From: Sthenelais limicola
Lineage: Eukaryota; Annelida; Polychaeta; Phyllodocida; Sigalionidae
Assembly: GCA_942159475.1 (NCBI GenBank)
Contig: OW804098.1
Coordinates: 4,564,383 to 4,628,382, forward strand
Length of the DNA: 64,000 nucleotides
Reading direction: 5' to 3'
Below are positions 36,701 through 45,395 of the stretch, one piece after another (position 1 is the first letter of the stretch; each line of letters starts with the position of its first letter). The notes under the pieces were generated by a model, which saw only the letters and a program-made list of their open reading frames with translations, made no database searches and was not told the origin of the DNA. The translations under genes were made by a program, and so were the position numbers.

Positions 36701-37623
36701 AGTTGAGACCTGTGCTTTGGAATAGTATTAGTCAATATATATATCTATCTGCATGTCAAATCTCAAGTCTCTGTGGTTAATTCAAAGCCAATCCGAAAGG
36801 GGTGTAATAATTCGTAATTTCGTAACATTGACAGAGTGACAGGTATCACTTTCGTCTGCTTAGAGTTAGAGATATCAGATAGACTCATCTATCTAGGCTT
36901 ACAAAAGGCTTTATGATGCTAAGAAATTTAAAACATGATATTGTAATAGCTAAATACAATCCTAGTCAGCTTATGTCAGATGACATTGACAGAGTGACAG
37001 TAGGGACGGCACAAGTAGCCTACAACCATATCTATTTGACACTCACTCAGTGGCGTTTTTGACATGTCGGCGACCCGTTTTGAAATCGCCGTTATTCTGT
37101 GAATATTAAATATCTGAACGAATCCTTCTAGAATCCTCAAGAACTACTTATTGACATCATTTGTATGAAGTAGATTGATTTAAAATCAAGTACTTTTTGA
37201 ATGAATCGTGTTGGAACTTGTGTCGTCGGAGCGTACATCAAAATCCCTTCACTGACAGTGACAGGTATTACTTTTGTCTTGTCAATTTATAAATTATTTT
37301 CGTCACGTTTTTTCGGCTGCTATACAACAGATATGAAAACATTTTAGAGATGGGCATAGGCCTACCTCTGACTGGAAATTTGGATTTCTGTCAGTTATCA
37401 TGAAAAGGGCATCTCTGATTTGTGGATAAACAAAAACAAAACTTACCTCAACCTTGTAGCTCCTGTCCTTCATGCTGGCTTGTACAGCAGCTCTCACAAA
37501 ACTAAGCTCGGGGTCAAAGGAAAAAGACAAAACCCTGTTAGCAGCAACAGCAGCTTCACTTTTTCTTTGTAGCTTGACTTTACCCTCAGTGTAGGTTGCC
37601 CAATAAGCTAAACTCAAAGCCAT
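30792..37623 (-). CDS. SWIM zinc finger plus YqaJ-type PD-(D/E)xK nuclease, 8 exons, 429 aa
   Basis: Minus-strand exons: 37,623-37,447; 35,697-35,600; 35,058-34,939; 34,760-34,684; 32,877-32,613; 32,157-32,021; 31,484-31,284; 31,006-30,792. All introns are GT-AG and the joined frame is 1,290 nt with one terminal stop. C73-x-C75 and C82-x-H84 form a SWIM zinc finger (CxCx6CxH). The YqaJ domain occupies about residues 225-400: RFTASNFGEI (229-238), WGIVHE (269-274), GASPDG with D306, LEVKCP with E334 and K336, and YYHQIQGQ (373-380). The nuclease residues D, E and K are all present. YqaJ belongs with lambda-exonuclease-like recombination nucleases, so a role on DNA ends during transposition is likely but inferred. 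The gene sits in the same element as the THAP transposase. Intron 1 carries the right 210-bp array and intron 4 a 21-bp minisatellite. SWIM and YqaJ in one protein is, from memory, a common architecture in animal transposons. Confidence 0.9.
33020..34390. repeat. 21-bp minisatellite in nuclease intron 4, about 60 units
   Basis: The core unit is GATCGTAAAGTCATAAAAG plus 2 bases, with many substitutions (ATAAA/AGAAA, TTTATC/GTGATC). Because 21 is a multiple of 3, long open frames arise on both strands encoding 7-residue repeats (such as DFTINFY). These are artefacts of the period, not genes. Confidence 0.92.
36115..36832 (-). repeat. Right subterminal array (~210-bp repeat, inverted relative to the left)
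   Basis: This is the reverse complement of the left array: GTCAAC landmarks at 36,309 and 36,521 and GTCAAT at 36,731, spacing 212 and 210 bp, plus a partial diverged unit at the inner edge. It lies in nuclease intron 1, about 1.15 kb from the right terminal repeat. Confidence 0.9.
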
Positions 37624-37744
37624 GATGCTCCGAATTATAACTTAATGTAGGTGTATATCCAACTGTCAAAAAGAATCTGTCACTAGTGAGTAAGTTAGTG
37701 TCAGAGGTCTCGTTTCAGAAAGAATGGGCGATTTCAGTACGAAA

Positions 37745-37755
37745 TTGGCGCCAAA
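37745..37755 (-). promoter_or_regulatory. E2F-like site upstream of the nuclease gene
   Basis: TTGGCGCCAAA is a near-perfect palindromic E2F site, 122 bp upstream of the nuclease start codon. A second GGCGCC lies at 37,785. The function is inferred from the motif. Confidence 0.4.
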
Positions 37756-37966
37756 TACTAGGTCACTATGTCACTTGCACTAGTGGCGCCCTCTGTAAAT
37801 AAATTCATGTTTATTTTCATTTATAGGGCCTTCTTTCTAGAATGTTATCCATACGAGAATAAGAAGCCTCTAAACTGAATTGATCCTTGTTTTAATCGAT
37901 CACATAACAAGCTACAACTTGGCTTATGCCCTCACGTCCACCCATTCGCCATGCGTAAAGCGCGGG

Positions 37967-38010
37967 GAGCGATAATAGAGTGTCCCGAGCCATTTTTTTT
38001 CTCGCGAGAC
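37967..38010 (-). repeat. Right terminal inverted repeat of the giant transposon
   Basis: Read on the minus strand this gives TCTCGCGAGA (38,000-38,009), then GGGACAC (37,980-37,986) and ATTATCGCTC (37,967-37,976). It mirrors the left end. The CGCG-centred palindrome resembles a known metazoan promoter motif, so the end may also act as promoter for the nuclease gene. Confidence 0.75.
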
Positions 38011-38089
38011 TTCAGTGGCCTATAACACTAGAAAATGCACATGGGGTTTGTTTACTTGTGAGGTCACTTTTATACAGTGGCTGCACCCA

Positions 38090-38397
38090 CCCACCCCCCA
38101 CCAACCAGGATGTATGGGGTGACCGGGGGGGGGGGGGGTGGCACCCAGCTACTATAGACCCCCCCCCCCCCCACCGACCAGGATGTATGGGGTGACCGGG
38201 GTGTGTGTGTGGGGGGGGTGGCACCCAGCTACTATAGACCCTCCCCACCAACCAGGATGTATGGGGTGACGGGGGTGGGGTGGGGGGGCACCCAGCTACT
38301 ATAGACCCCCCCCCCCCCACCAACCAGGATGTATGGGGTGACCGGGGGGGGGGGTGGCACCCAGCTACTATAGACCCTCCCCACCAACCAGGATGTA
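38090..38397 (+). repeat. 73-bp tandem repeat next to the transposon's right end, about 4 units
   Basis: AGGATGTATGGGGTGAC lies at 38,107, 38,180, 38,253 and 38,326, with a shorter last spacing to 38,390. Long G and C runs of variable length lie within each unit. The last unit runs straight into a family D element. Confidence 0.9.
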
Positions 38398-38713
38398 TAG
38401 TTTATGGCAGGGTAATTATAGAGTGGGGATTTCACTCTGATGTCGAGGTGTGGAAGAAGGCATATTCCATTAGGCCCTGTTAATCAGTTCACATCCCCAT
38501 AAAAAACAGCTGGGCTCGCCTCCCTCGATCCAATTTGGGGGGAAGTTCCTCCTGTCTTAGATTTAATCCTCTCCCCTCTAAGCCAGGTCATAATAACACA
38601 TATCAAGTAGGCGATGTTTAAAATCATAAAATGACCTAAGGACCTCGCCTTCCCCACTCCCTTCCATCTTCCCCCTCCCCCTTCCCTATAAAGGAAAGGA
38701 GCGCTAAACTATA
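38397..38713 (+). mobile_element. Family D MITE copy
   Basis: The ends are TATAGTTTATGGCAGG and GCGCTAAACTATA. The interior includes ACAGCTGGGCTCGCCTCCCT and AGTTCCTCCTGTCTTAGATT. Confidence 0.85.
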
Positions 38714-40039
38714 TGGGGTGACTAGGGTGGGTAGAATGACAACAGGCATCATGCTTGTGGCCATGTACTTCCCCCATCTAGATATTTTTTTTGACGATTT
38801 TATTTTGACAGCTTCTCCAGCGTTGGACGCGAGAACAGGCGTCTTACAAAACTTACAAGGTTTTCGTCCTGCTGCTGTATACTAAACTACTGAATATTAG
38901 AGAAGATTTACCAAATACAAATACAAATACAAGCAAAGATACAAATACAGGTGCAAATATAAATACCAATACCAATACAAAATACAAGTATGAGTACAAA
39001 TCAATCATATATATAAATGTTATTATATAAAGTAGTACTACATATGAATAGTTCTTAATCACAGTGATAAGCCAAAGTAAGACTAGAATTGCTGACTACT
39101 ATAACAATGGTAGACTTCCCAAGTTACACTGGTTACATATTGTCAAGTTTAACTAAATAAGTCTGGTCTTGCATCCATGTGCCAGGAGGCACTCACTCAA
39201 TGAAATAATCAACTTACGACTGAAAACTGTTTAAACTAATAAATCAATGGAACATAGGCTAATTGCTTGTATTTTGATTTATAATCTCAAGTGGTCCTGA
39301 GAATGGTATGGGCTATTATTATGGACTTGTAAGGTTGTGGTTAGGAGGGAAGAGTCTTATGGCATGTGATAGAGGTCGAGTGATAGCGAGTTCTCTATCA
39401 CATGTCCATAAGGCTATTCCCTCCTCAGTACAACTTTCCAAGTCCTTTGGGGGTTGACCACAGACTCTATCCACTGGTAGGATTGTCCGTTACAAGGGCA
39501 ATTTAGGGACAAAACCGGACCGGAGACCCCTAAACTAAAACAAGGTGTATTGTTTCCAAAACAGAAATACAATGAACGGCAACCATATAGTGAGAACGGA
39601 AGCAGTCCGTAATCACAAATTTATCAAACAAGATTCCTCTGTTACTGGAACCAATTCAACAGAAGCATGCCCCATGTTTGTATTTCAACTGCAAATAAAG
39701 AATTTATTGAAAACCTTTTATTTTTTCAAATTCTTTATTTTCTGTGCCTGCCATCTGGGCTCTTACAATTCTAAACATATGTAAAATAATAATGGTAACA
39801 ATATACATCTTTTGGGTTGTTCATCTTATAAATTCGGCGCTTTTTGACCTTTTGATATCCTAGATATTTCGATTTTTTTTATTTCATTTACAGGCCAAGT
39901 CATTGATCATTTGCTCAGCATTAGATTAACTAATTACATTGTAAACTTTAATGGGTGTGTGTAAATCAATCTAGCTTGGTTCTTAAAGGTTGTAGGATCT
40001 ATTATTTGGTTTGGGGGGGGGGGAGGTTAGGTTTGGGGT
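38714..40039. other. No gene recognised; LINE 3' tail near 39,715-39,900
   Basis: AATAC/ATACAAATAC-like short repeats lie at 38,915-38,990. A segment at 39,715-39,900 with CAAATTCTTTATTTTCTGTG and CTTACAATTCTAAACATA recurs at 56,905-57,110 and looks like a reversed LINE 3' end. Confidence 0.4.
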
Positions 40040-40374
40040 TATAGTTTATGGCAGGGTAATTATAGTGCGGTGATTTCTCTCTGATGTTGAGGTGTCGAAG
40101 AAGGAATTCCATTAGTCCCTGTTAATCAGTTCACATCCTCATAAAAAAACAGCTGGGCTCGCCTCCCTCAATCCAAATTCGGGGGGAGTTCCTTCTGTCT
40201 TAGATTTAATCCTCTCCCGTCTAAGCCAGGTCATAATAGCACATATCAAGTAGGCAACGTTTAATATCACTTAAAATCATAAAATGACACTTAAATGACC
40301 AAAGGTTCTGGCCTTCCCCCCTTCCATCTCCCCCCTTCCCCCTCCCTATAAACGAAAAGGAGTGCTAAACTATA
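40040..40374 (+). mobile_element. Family D MITE copy with empty TTAA site
   Basis: It is intact between TATAGTTTATGGCAGG and GTGCTAAACTATA. AATGACACTTAAATGACC at 40,283-40,300 is the unoccupied counterpart of the 13,946-15,052 insertion. Confidence 0.88.
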
Positions 40375-40690
40375 AGTGTGAGTGGGGCTTAGGTGTGGGT
40401 GTGGGTTAGGTGTGAGTGGGGCTTAGGTGTGGGTGTGGGTTAGGTGTGGGTGTGGGTTAGGTGTGGGTGTGGGTTAGGTGTGAGTGGGGCTTAGGTGTGG
40501 GTGTGGGTTAGGTGTGGGTGTGGGTTAGGTGTGGGTGTGGGTTAGGTGTGGGTGTGGGTTAGGTGTGGGTTAGGTGTGGGTGGGTGGGGGTTAGGTGTGG
40601 GTGGGTGGGGGTTAGGTGTGAGTGGGGCTTAGGTGTGGGTGGGGGTTAGGTGTGGGTGAGTGGGGGTTAGGTGTGGGTGGGTGGGGTTTC
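40375..40690 (+). repeat. GT-rich minisatellite (TTAGGTGTGGG variants)
   Basis: Units such as GTGTGGGTTAGGTGTGGG and GTGAGTGGGGCTTAG repeat over about 310 bp. It is strongly G-rich on the plus strand, telomere-like in words but interstitial, with guanine-quadruplex potential. Confidence 0.9.
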
Positions 40691-41009
40691 TAGCTGTATA
40701 ACAGGCACCCAGGTACAGGTAGCCTCATAGTTAGCCCCAGGCCAACTGGGCATGTTCCAGGCATTATTTCTAGCTATTAAGTTTAGTGCTGGTCGCCTTC
40801 TGGGAAATAAAATATTATGGGCATTAATTTGTGGTTAGAGATGCCTGATAATGATACATTATTGAGAATAATTAAGGACATTTATCAGTAAATAGCCTAA
40901 GCACTTCCACACGTATTGCCATGCAACGTAACACATTTATATAAATAGGGAATGGTACACCTGGGATCAGACATTCATGGATTCATACAAACATTCATGG
41001 ATTCATGCA

Positions 41010-41195
41010 TACATACAAACGCTCACACACACATACATACATACATACATACATACATACATACATACATACATACATACATACACACACACATACACAC
41101 ACAAACATACATACATACACACACACATACATACACACACAAACATACATACACACACACACACATACATACACACACAAACATACATACATATA
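41010..41195. repeat. CATA/CACA microsatellite
   Basis: CATA tetramers change into mixed CA/CATA. Open frames here in several phases are artefacts. Confidence 0.95.
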
Positions 41196-41204
41196 CAATT
41201 CTGT

Positions 41205-41400
41205 CTCTTTTTCTCTGTCTCTCTCTGTCTCCCTTCTTCTCTATCTCTATTTCCTGGGTAAGATCCTAAACTGCCTCCCTCTCAGCTCTCCCGCCCTTGA
41301 TATAACTTTTATATGTGGTGATAAGGGCGTAAAGAAACCAATCTCACTCACTCACTCACTCACTCACTCACTCACTCACTCACTCACTCAAAAATACATG
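41205..41400 (-). repeat. Inverted single copy of the 50.9-51.7 kb tandem unit
   Basis: The reverse complement contains GATTGGTTTCTTTACGCCCTTATCACC, a GTTATATCAAGGGCGGGAGAG-like word and GAGGCAGTTTAGGATCTTAC, as at 51,590-51,720. It ends in a CTCA microsatellite (41,341-41,390). Confidence 0.8.
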
Positions 41401-41756
41401 TAAGCACACACACACACACACCACGCACACACTCATACAGACACACGCACTGAGAGGTTTACATTGACAGGTAGATGGACACATTAGTACTTCTATGTTC
41501 TCATTACAGATTACACAACAAGTCATATTTATAGTCAATCTTTGTTTAACCTCGACCAACACCCATATTCCGCTGCTCTCCCTGGAATCATTAAGCAGCT
41601 ATTTTTACTCTGCATAACTGTGGGAACTATGTGTGGCCTGTATCCTATCGGCTAATATTACGCCTCGGTTAGTATTTATATCTCTGTTATTAAATCGGTG
41701 TAAACATATTTAATGAGGTGGTAATGCAATAATGGGGTGAGTAATTTCATGATTAA

Positions 41757-42365
41757 GTGAGAGAGAGGGGGGGGGGAGAGAGAGAGGGAGAGTCAAAGGG
41801 AGAGGAGGGAGAGTAAGGGCGGGACAGAGTGAGAGGAGAGAGAGGAAGAGGGAGAGGAGAGACAGAGGGAGAGGAGACAGAAGAGATAGAGAGGGACCGG
41901 GAGAGGAGGGAGAGAGGAGAGAGAGGGAGAGAGAGAGAGAGGGACCGGGAGAGGAGGGAGAGAGGAGAAGGCAGAGGGAAGGAGGGAGAGGAGAGAGGCA
42001 GTGGGAAGGAGGGAGACAGAGGGAGAGGAGAGAGAGGGAGAGAAGAGAGGGAGAGGACAGGGACAGGGACAGGGAGAGGAGAGAAGGGGCAGAGGTGGAG
42101 GAGATAGGGACAGAGGTGGGGGAGAAAGAGGGAGAGGGACAGAGGTGGAGGAGATAGGGACAGAGATACAGGAGAGAGGGAGAGAAGAGACACACCGAGG
42201 GATTGGAGAGAGAGGTGGAGGAGAGAGAGGCAGTGGGAAAGGGAGAGAGGCAGAGGTGGAGGAGAGAGTGGGGAGAGAGGAGGAGGTGGAGGAGAGAGGG
42301 GCAGTGGGAAAGGGGCAGTGGTGGAGGAGGGAGAGGAGGAGGGGCAGTGAGAGAGGAGCCAGGGC
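41757..42365. repeat. 600-bp polypurine (GA-rich) tract
   Basis: The plus strand is almost pure purine: GAGAGG, GGGACAGGGAC and GGTGGAGGAGA words. Long open frames on both strands are composition artefacts. Mirror-repeat segments could adopt triplex structure. Confidence 0.95.
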
Positions 42366-42603
42366 CAGACAGGGCAGTGGGGAACCTCCACAATAGCTCA
42401 CTCAGGCAGAGCGTGGGAACCACTAATAGATGTACAAGAGGACAAAGCCTCACATATATATAGTATAGGTGCGATGTGAAACTGGGTGATTAGAGGCCCT
42501 AATCTCTCCCCCCGCTATGGTATAGAGATTAAGTGTGGTAATCCATGGTGATGTAAGCACTGAGATATAGGTGTGTGTATGCTATATTGTGTATGTATAC
42601 ATA

Positions 42604-42833
42604 TGGCTCAGATTGTCAGAAAATGTACAATTTGCCTTCACCAATCCCCTCAAATAGCCAACATTTAAGACAAAAATGAGCTTTGAAATGCAGTTTAACA
42701 TAACAGAACTGATACTTTAACTCAATGCAATACCAAATATACTCAGATATACCTGGTATTGACCATTTTTCAGCCTAATTTGGTAGAATTTACTAAATGT
42801 GTACAGCTGCCAATTTTCTGAAAATCTGACCCA
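42604..42833 (+). mobile_element. Family A MITE copy
   Basis: It begins TGGCTCAGATTGTCAG and ends CTGAAAATCTGACCCA. About 10 bases of the inner right end are deleted. Confidence 0.85.
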
Positions 42834-42865
42834 TGCGCTCTGTCATACTGTATCAGGATAATACA

Positions 42866-43376
42866 AAAATAGTTGTTTCCCATTTACTTTCCCTCCCTCC
42901 CTCCACCTAGACAAACCTCACGCCACTACCTTTGACTTGATTTGAAAAGTATTTTATTCTGGATAAAAATGACAGAAAGTCTTGTCCTCATCACAACCGA
43001 AATTTTCTATGTCAATAAACACGTTTTAAAAAAACAAAAAACCCGAGACATTTTATAAGATATTAAATTATGGCGCAGCGTGATTAGATTCAAAACAATT
43101 TTATGTATTTATTGTCATGATATCAAACAAAATAAATCTGATAAAATCCCATTATATTCAAGTACCTAAAACTTTTTTGACTTTGCCTAAATGTTTTTGT
43201 GATTTTTTAACATAACAAATAAACAATAAAAGCTCTTCCTAAACAGAAAATCCGTAAAACAACTATTGTTACTAAATAGATATTTATTTCAGTAACCGAA
43301 AGGTGGTTTCCTAAAATAAAATAAAAAATAGTTACCACGCACCAACTTAGTTTTCAGCTATGTAAATCGGAAACAC
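42866..43376 (+). mobile_element. Family H MITE copy with extra internal sequence
   Basis: GTTGTTTCCCATTTACTTTCC at the left and TGTAAATCGGAAACAC at the right are inverted. It is longer than the other copies, so the middle probably holds an insertion. Confidence 0.55.
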
Positions 43377-43536
43377 AGCTATTGTTTTTGGCCTAAGCTA
43401 TATAATACATGTACACAATGCTAACATGGATAGACGTACATGTAATCATGATATTCATGTAACCTTATTGACTGGAAACTGTTGTTGTCAAATTGTTTAT
43501 TAACCTGTTTGGGAGTGTTTCAAGCCTTGCTAGACA

Positions 43537-43886
43537 ATAGGGGATTTGCATGTGCCACTGCGCATGTCTGCTACAGTGCATCCTGGGATGGATTCAGTTC
43601 AAATCTGACATACAAATATTTGGCAACTTTTTTATCGGAAATTGCAACAATGTCTTCCCCAATATCATAGCTTTTATAAATGATGTATGAAAACCAAATG
43701 CATGATGGGAAAGATGAAGGCTTGCGTTATGAAAACATGTATAACACATGGATATTGACATTAGAGCACTGATAGATATTCCATGCTGAACATGGCATGG
43801 TTTTCTATAGATTTTAATCTTTACCATTAGTCCCATAATTCCATGCGAATCAAGATTCAAAATGGCGGCTATGCAAATCCCCTATA
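43537..43886 (+). mobile_element. Family C MITE copy, best preserved
   Basis: The inverted ends are ATAGGGGATTTGCAT and ATGCAAATCCCCTAT. It contains CACTGCGCATGTCTG, GTGCATCCTGGGATG and, near the right end, AAAATGGCGGC. Confidence 0.9.
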
Positions 43887-44186
43887 CGTTTACATGAATA
43901 AAAACGGGAACAATCCACCTTTAAGTTGACGCCCTTATTATATTGTTTTACATATAATGTAACATGTGGTATGATGTGGAACAACTCCAAATACAGGAGG
44001 TTTTAGAAACCCTTCAGCGAAGACAACTCTACACAATTCTGCTCCAATGACATTTACATGGCTTGGAGAAGATGAAACAAAAAACAGAAACATCTTTATT
44101 TGTTTTTTTTTAATTACAAAGTCTTTATTAATCCCAAAGTTGGACATGTGAAACAGTGCACCTGAGACTAGAAGCCATGTTCCACA
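43887..44186. other. No feature recognised
   Basis: AT-rich spacer. ACAAAGTCTTTATTAATCCC near 44,117 may be another reversed LINE 3' end. Confidence 0.35.
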
Positions 44187-44700
44187 CAGAGTTTTGTTAC
44201 AATATTTGGTAATTCTACCCTTACATCATATAAGAACACACTACACCTGTTACAGTTTTGTTACAATATTTGGTAATTCTACCCTTACATCATATAAGAA
44301 CACACTACTCCTGTTACAGTTTTGTTACAATATTTGGTAATTCTACCTTTACATCATATAAGAACACACTACGCCTGTTACAGTTTTGTTACAATATTTG
44401 GTAATTCTACCTTTACATCATATAAGAACACACTACTCCTTGTACAGTTTTGTTACAATATTTGGTAATTCTACCTTTACATCATATAAGAACACACTAC
44501 ACCTGTTACAGTTTTGTTACAATATTTGGTAATTCTACCCTTACATCATATAAGAACACACTACGTCTGTTACAGTTTTGTTACAATATTTGGTAATTCT
44601 ACCCTTACATCATATAAGAACACACTACGCCTGTTACAATTTTGTTACAATATTTGGTAATTCTACCCTTACATCATATAAGAACACACTACGCCTGTGC
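44187..44700 (+). repeat. 64-bp tandem repeat, 8 units
   Basis: The unit contains GTTTTGTTACAATATTTGG and ACATCATATAAGAACACACT. The units differ at only a few positions. Confidence 0.93.
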
Positions 44701-44962
44701 GCATACCTTTACAGGTTGTGATAAAAACTTTCCCACATCTTAAAACATGTTTATTTGTTAGCTGTGAGTGCAGCTTTAAGTACTAACCAATAACTCATCA
44801 CACAGGCTACTAACACATGGACACAGGTGAGACAAAGTGCTTCCCGTATTCAATATTGTGCTGAAGATTGTATTAAATGTAACAAGTCATTTACAGAAGG
44901 ACATGTAATTAAGTCATAAGGTCACTAGGTGGACTTGTTGATCACTGGTTATTGCTTTACAT

Positions 44963-45250
44963 ATGTGATGTGGTTCAGGAAAATGAGTCATAAGTCGCAA
45001 AATTGATATTTTTCAAAGTGTTTTTATTACAAGATCTCTTTATCAAAATGGTCTGATTTTTAGAGGGTTTAACCCTTATAGTCATATAAATCCGTGTAAC
45101 AAATTTCAGGATATTATATTAAATATATTCTTGCGTTTTGAAGCCCTTTGTATGGAGTATATTTAGCTACTTTACTGGTAATTACCCACCCAGAAACATT
45201 GCAAACATTTTTCTTTTAAAAAATACTTTAACTTAAAATATAGAAATATT
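44963..45250 (-). mobile_element. Family B MITE copy, truncated and inverted
   Basis: TGTGATGTGGTTCAGGAAAA and ATGAGTCATAAGTCGCAAAA form one end. The other end is lost at the junction with a partial family A element. Confidence 0.7.
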
Positions 45251-45255
45251 TATCT

Positions 45256-45395
45256 AACCAAACAGATTGTTAGAATCAAGGCAATACCAAGTATACTCGA
45301 ATTTACCTAGTATTGACCGAATTGCAGCCTAATTTAGCATAATTTAATAAATGTGTACAGCTGCCAATTGTACATTTTCTCAAAATCTGACCTAC
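45256..45395 (+). mobile_element. Family A MITE, right half only
   Basis: It carries AATACCAAGTATACTCG through CAGCTGCCAATTGTACATTT. The left half is missing where the family B copy abuts. Confidence 0.75.

Larger units (their letters stand above)
18411..38024. mobile_element. Giant ISL2EU-like DNA transposon with THAP-DDE transposase and SWIM-YqaJ nuclease
   Basis: This is a composite unit of about 19.6 kb. Seen directly: imperfect inverted repeats at both ends (core 18,462-18,481 against 37,967-37,986, 17 of 20 matching), a plus-strand DDE transposase gene starting about 0.5 kb inside the left end, a minus-strand YqaJ nuclease gene starting about 0.36 kb inside the right end, and ~210-bp repeat arrays in opposite orientation about 1 kb inside each end. 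From memory, the pairing of a DDE_Tnp_4-type transposase and a YqaJ nuclease is the hallmark of ISL2EU elements, related to PIF/Harbinger; I could not check this. Both genes are uninterrupted, so the copy may be young or still active. The outer limits are uncertain by tens of bases, because the shared CGCGAGAAA block lies outside the core repeat, and no target-site duplication could be fixed. Confidence 0.85.

Noticed and set aside
41710..42453. 200-250-codon open frames on both strands
   Set aside because: They lie on a polypurine tract, where stop codons are rare by composition. No domain and no unique sequence.
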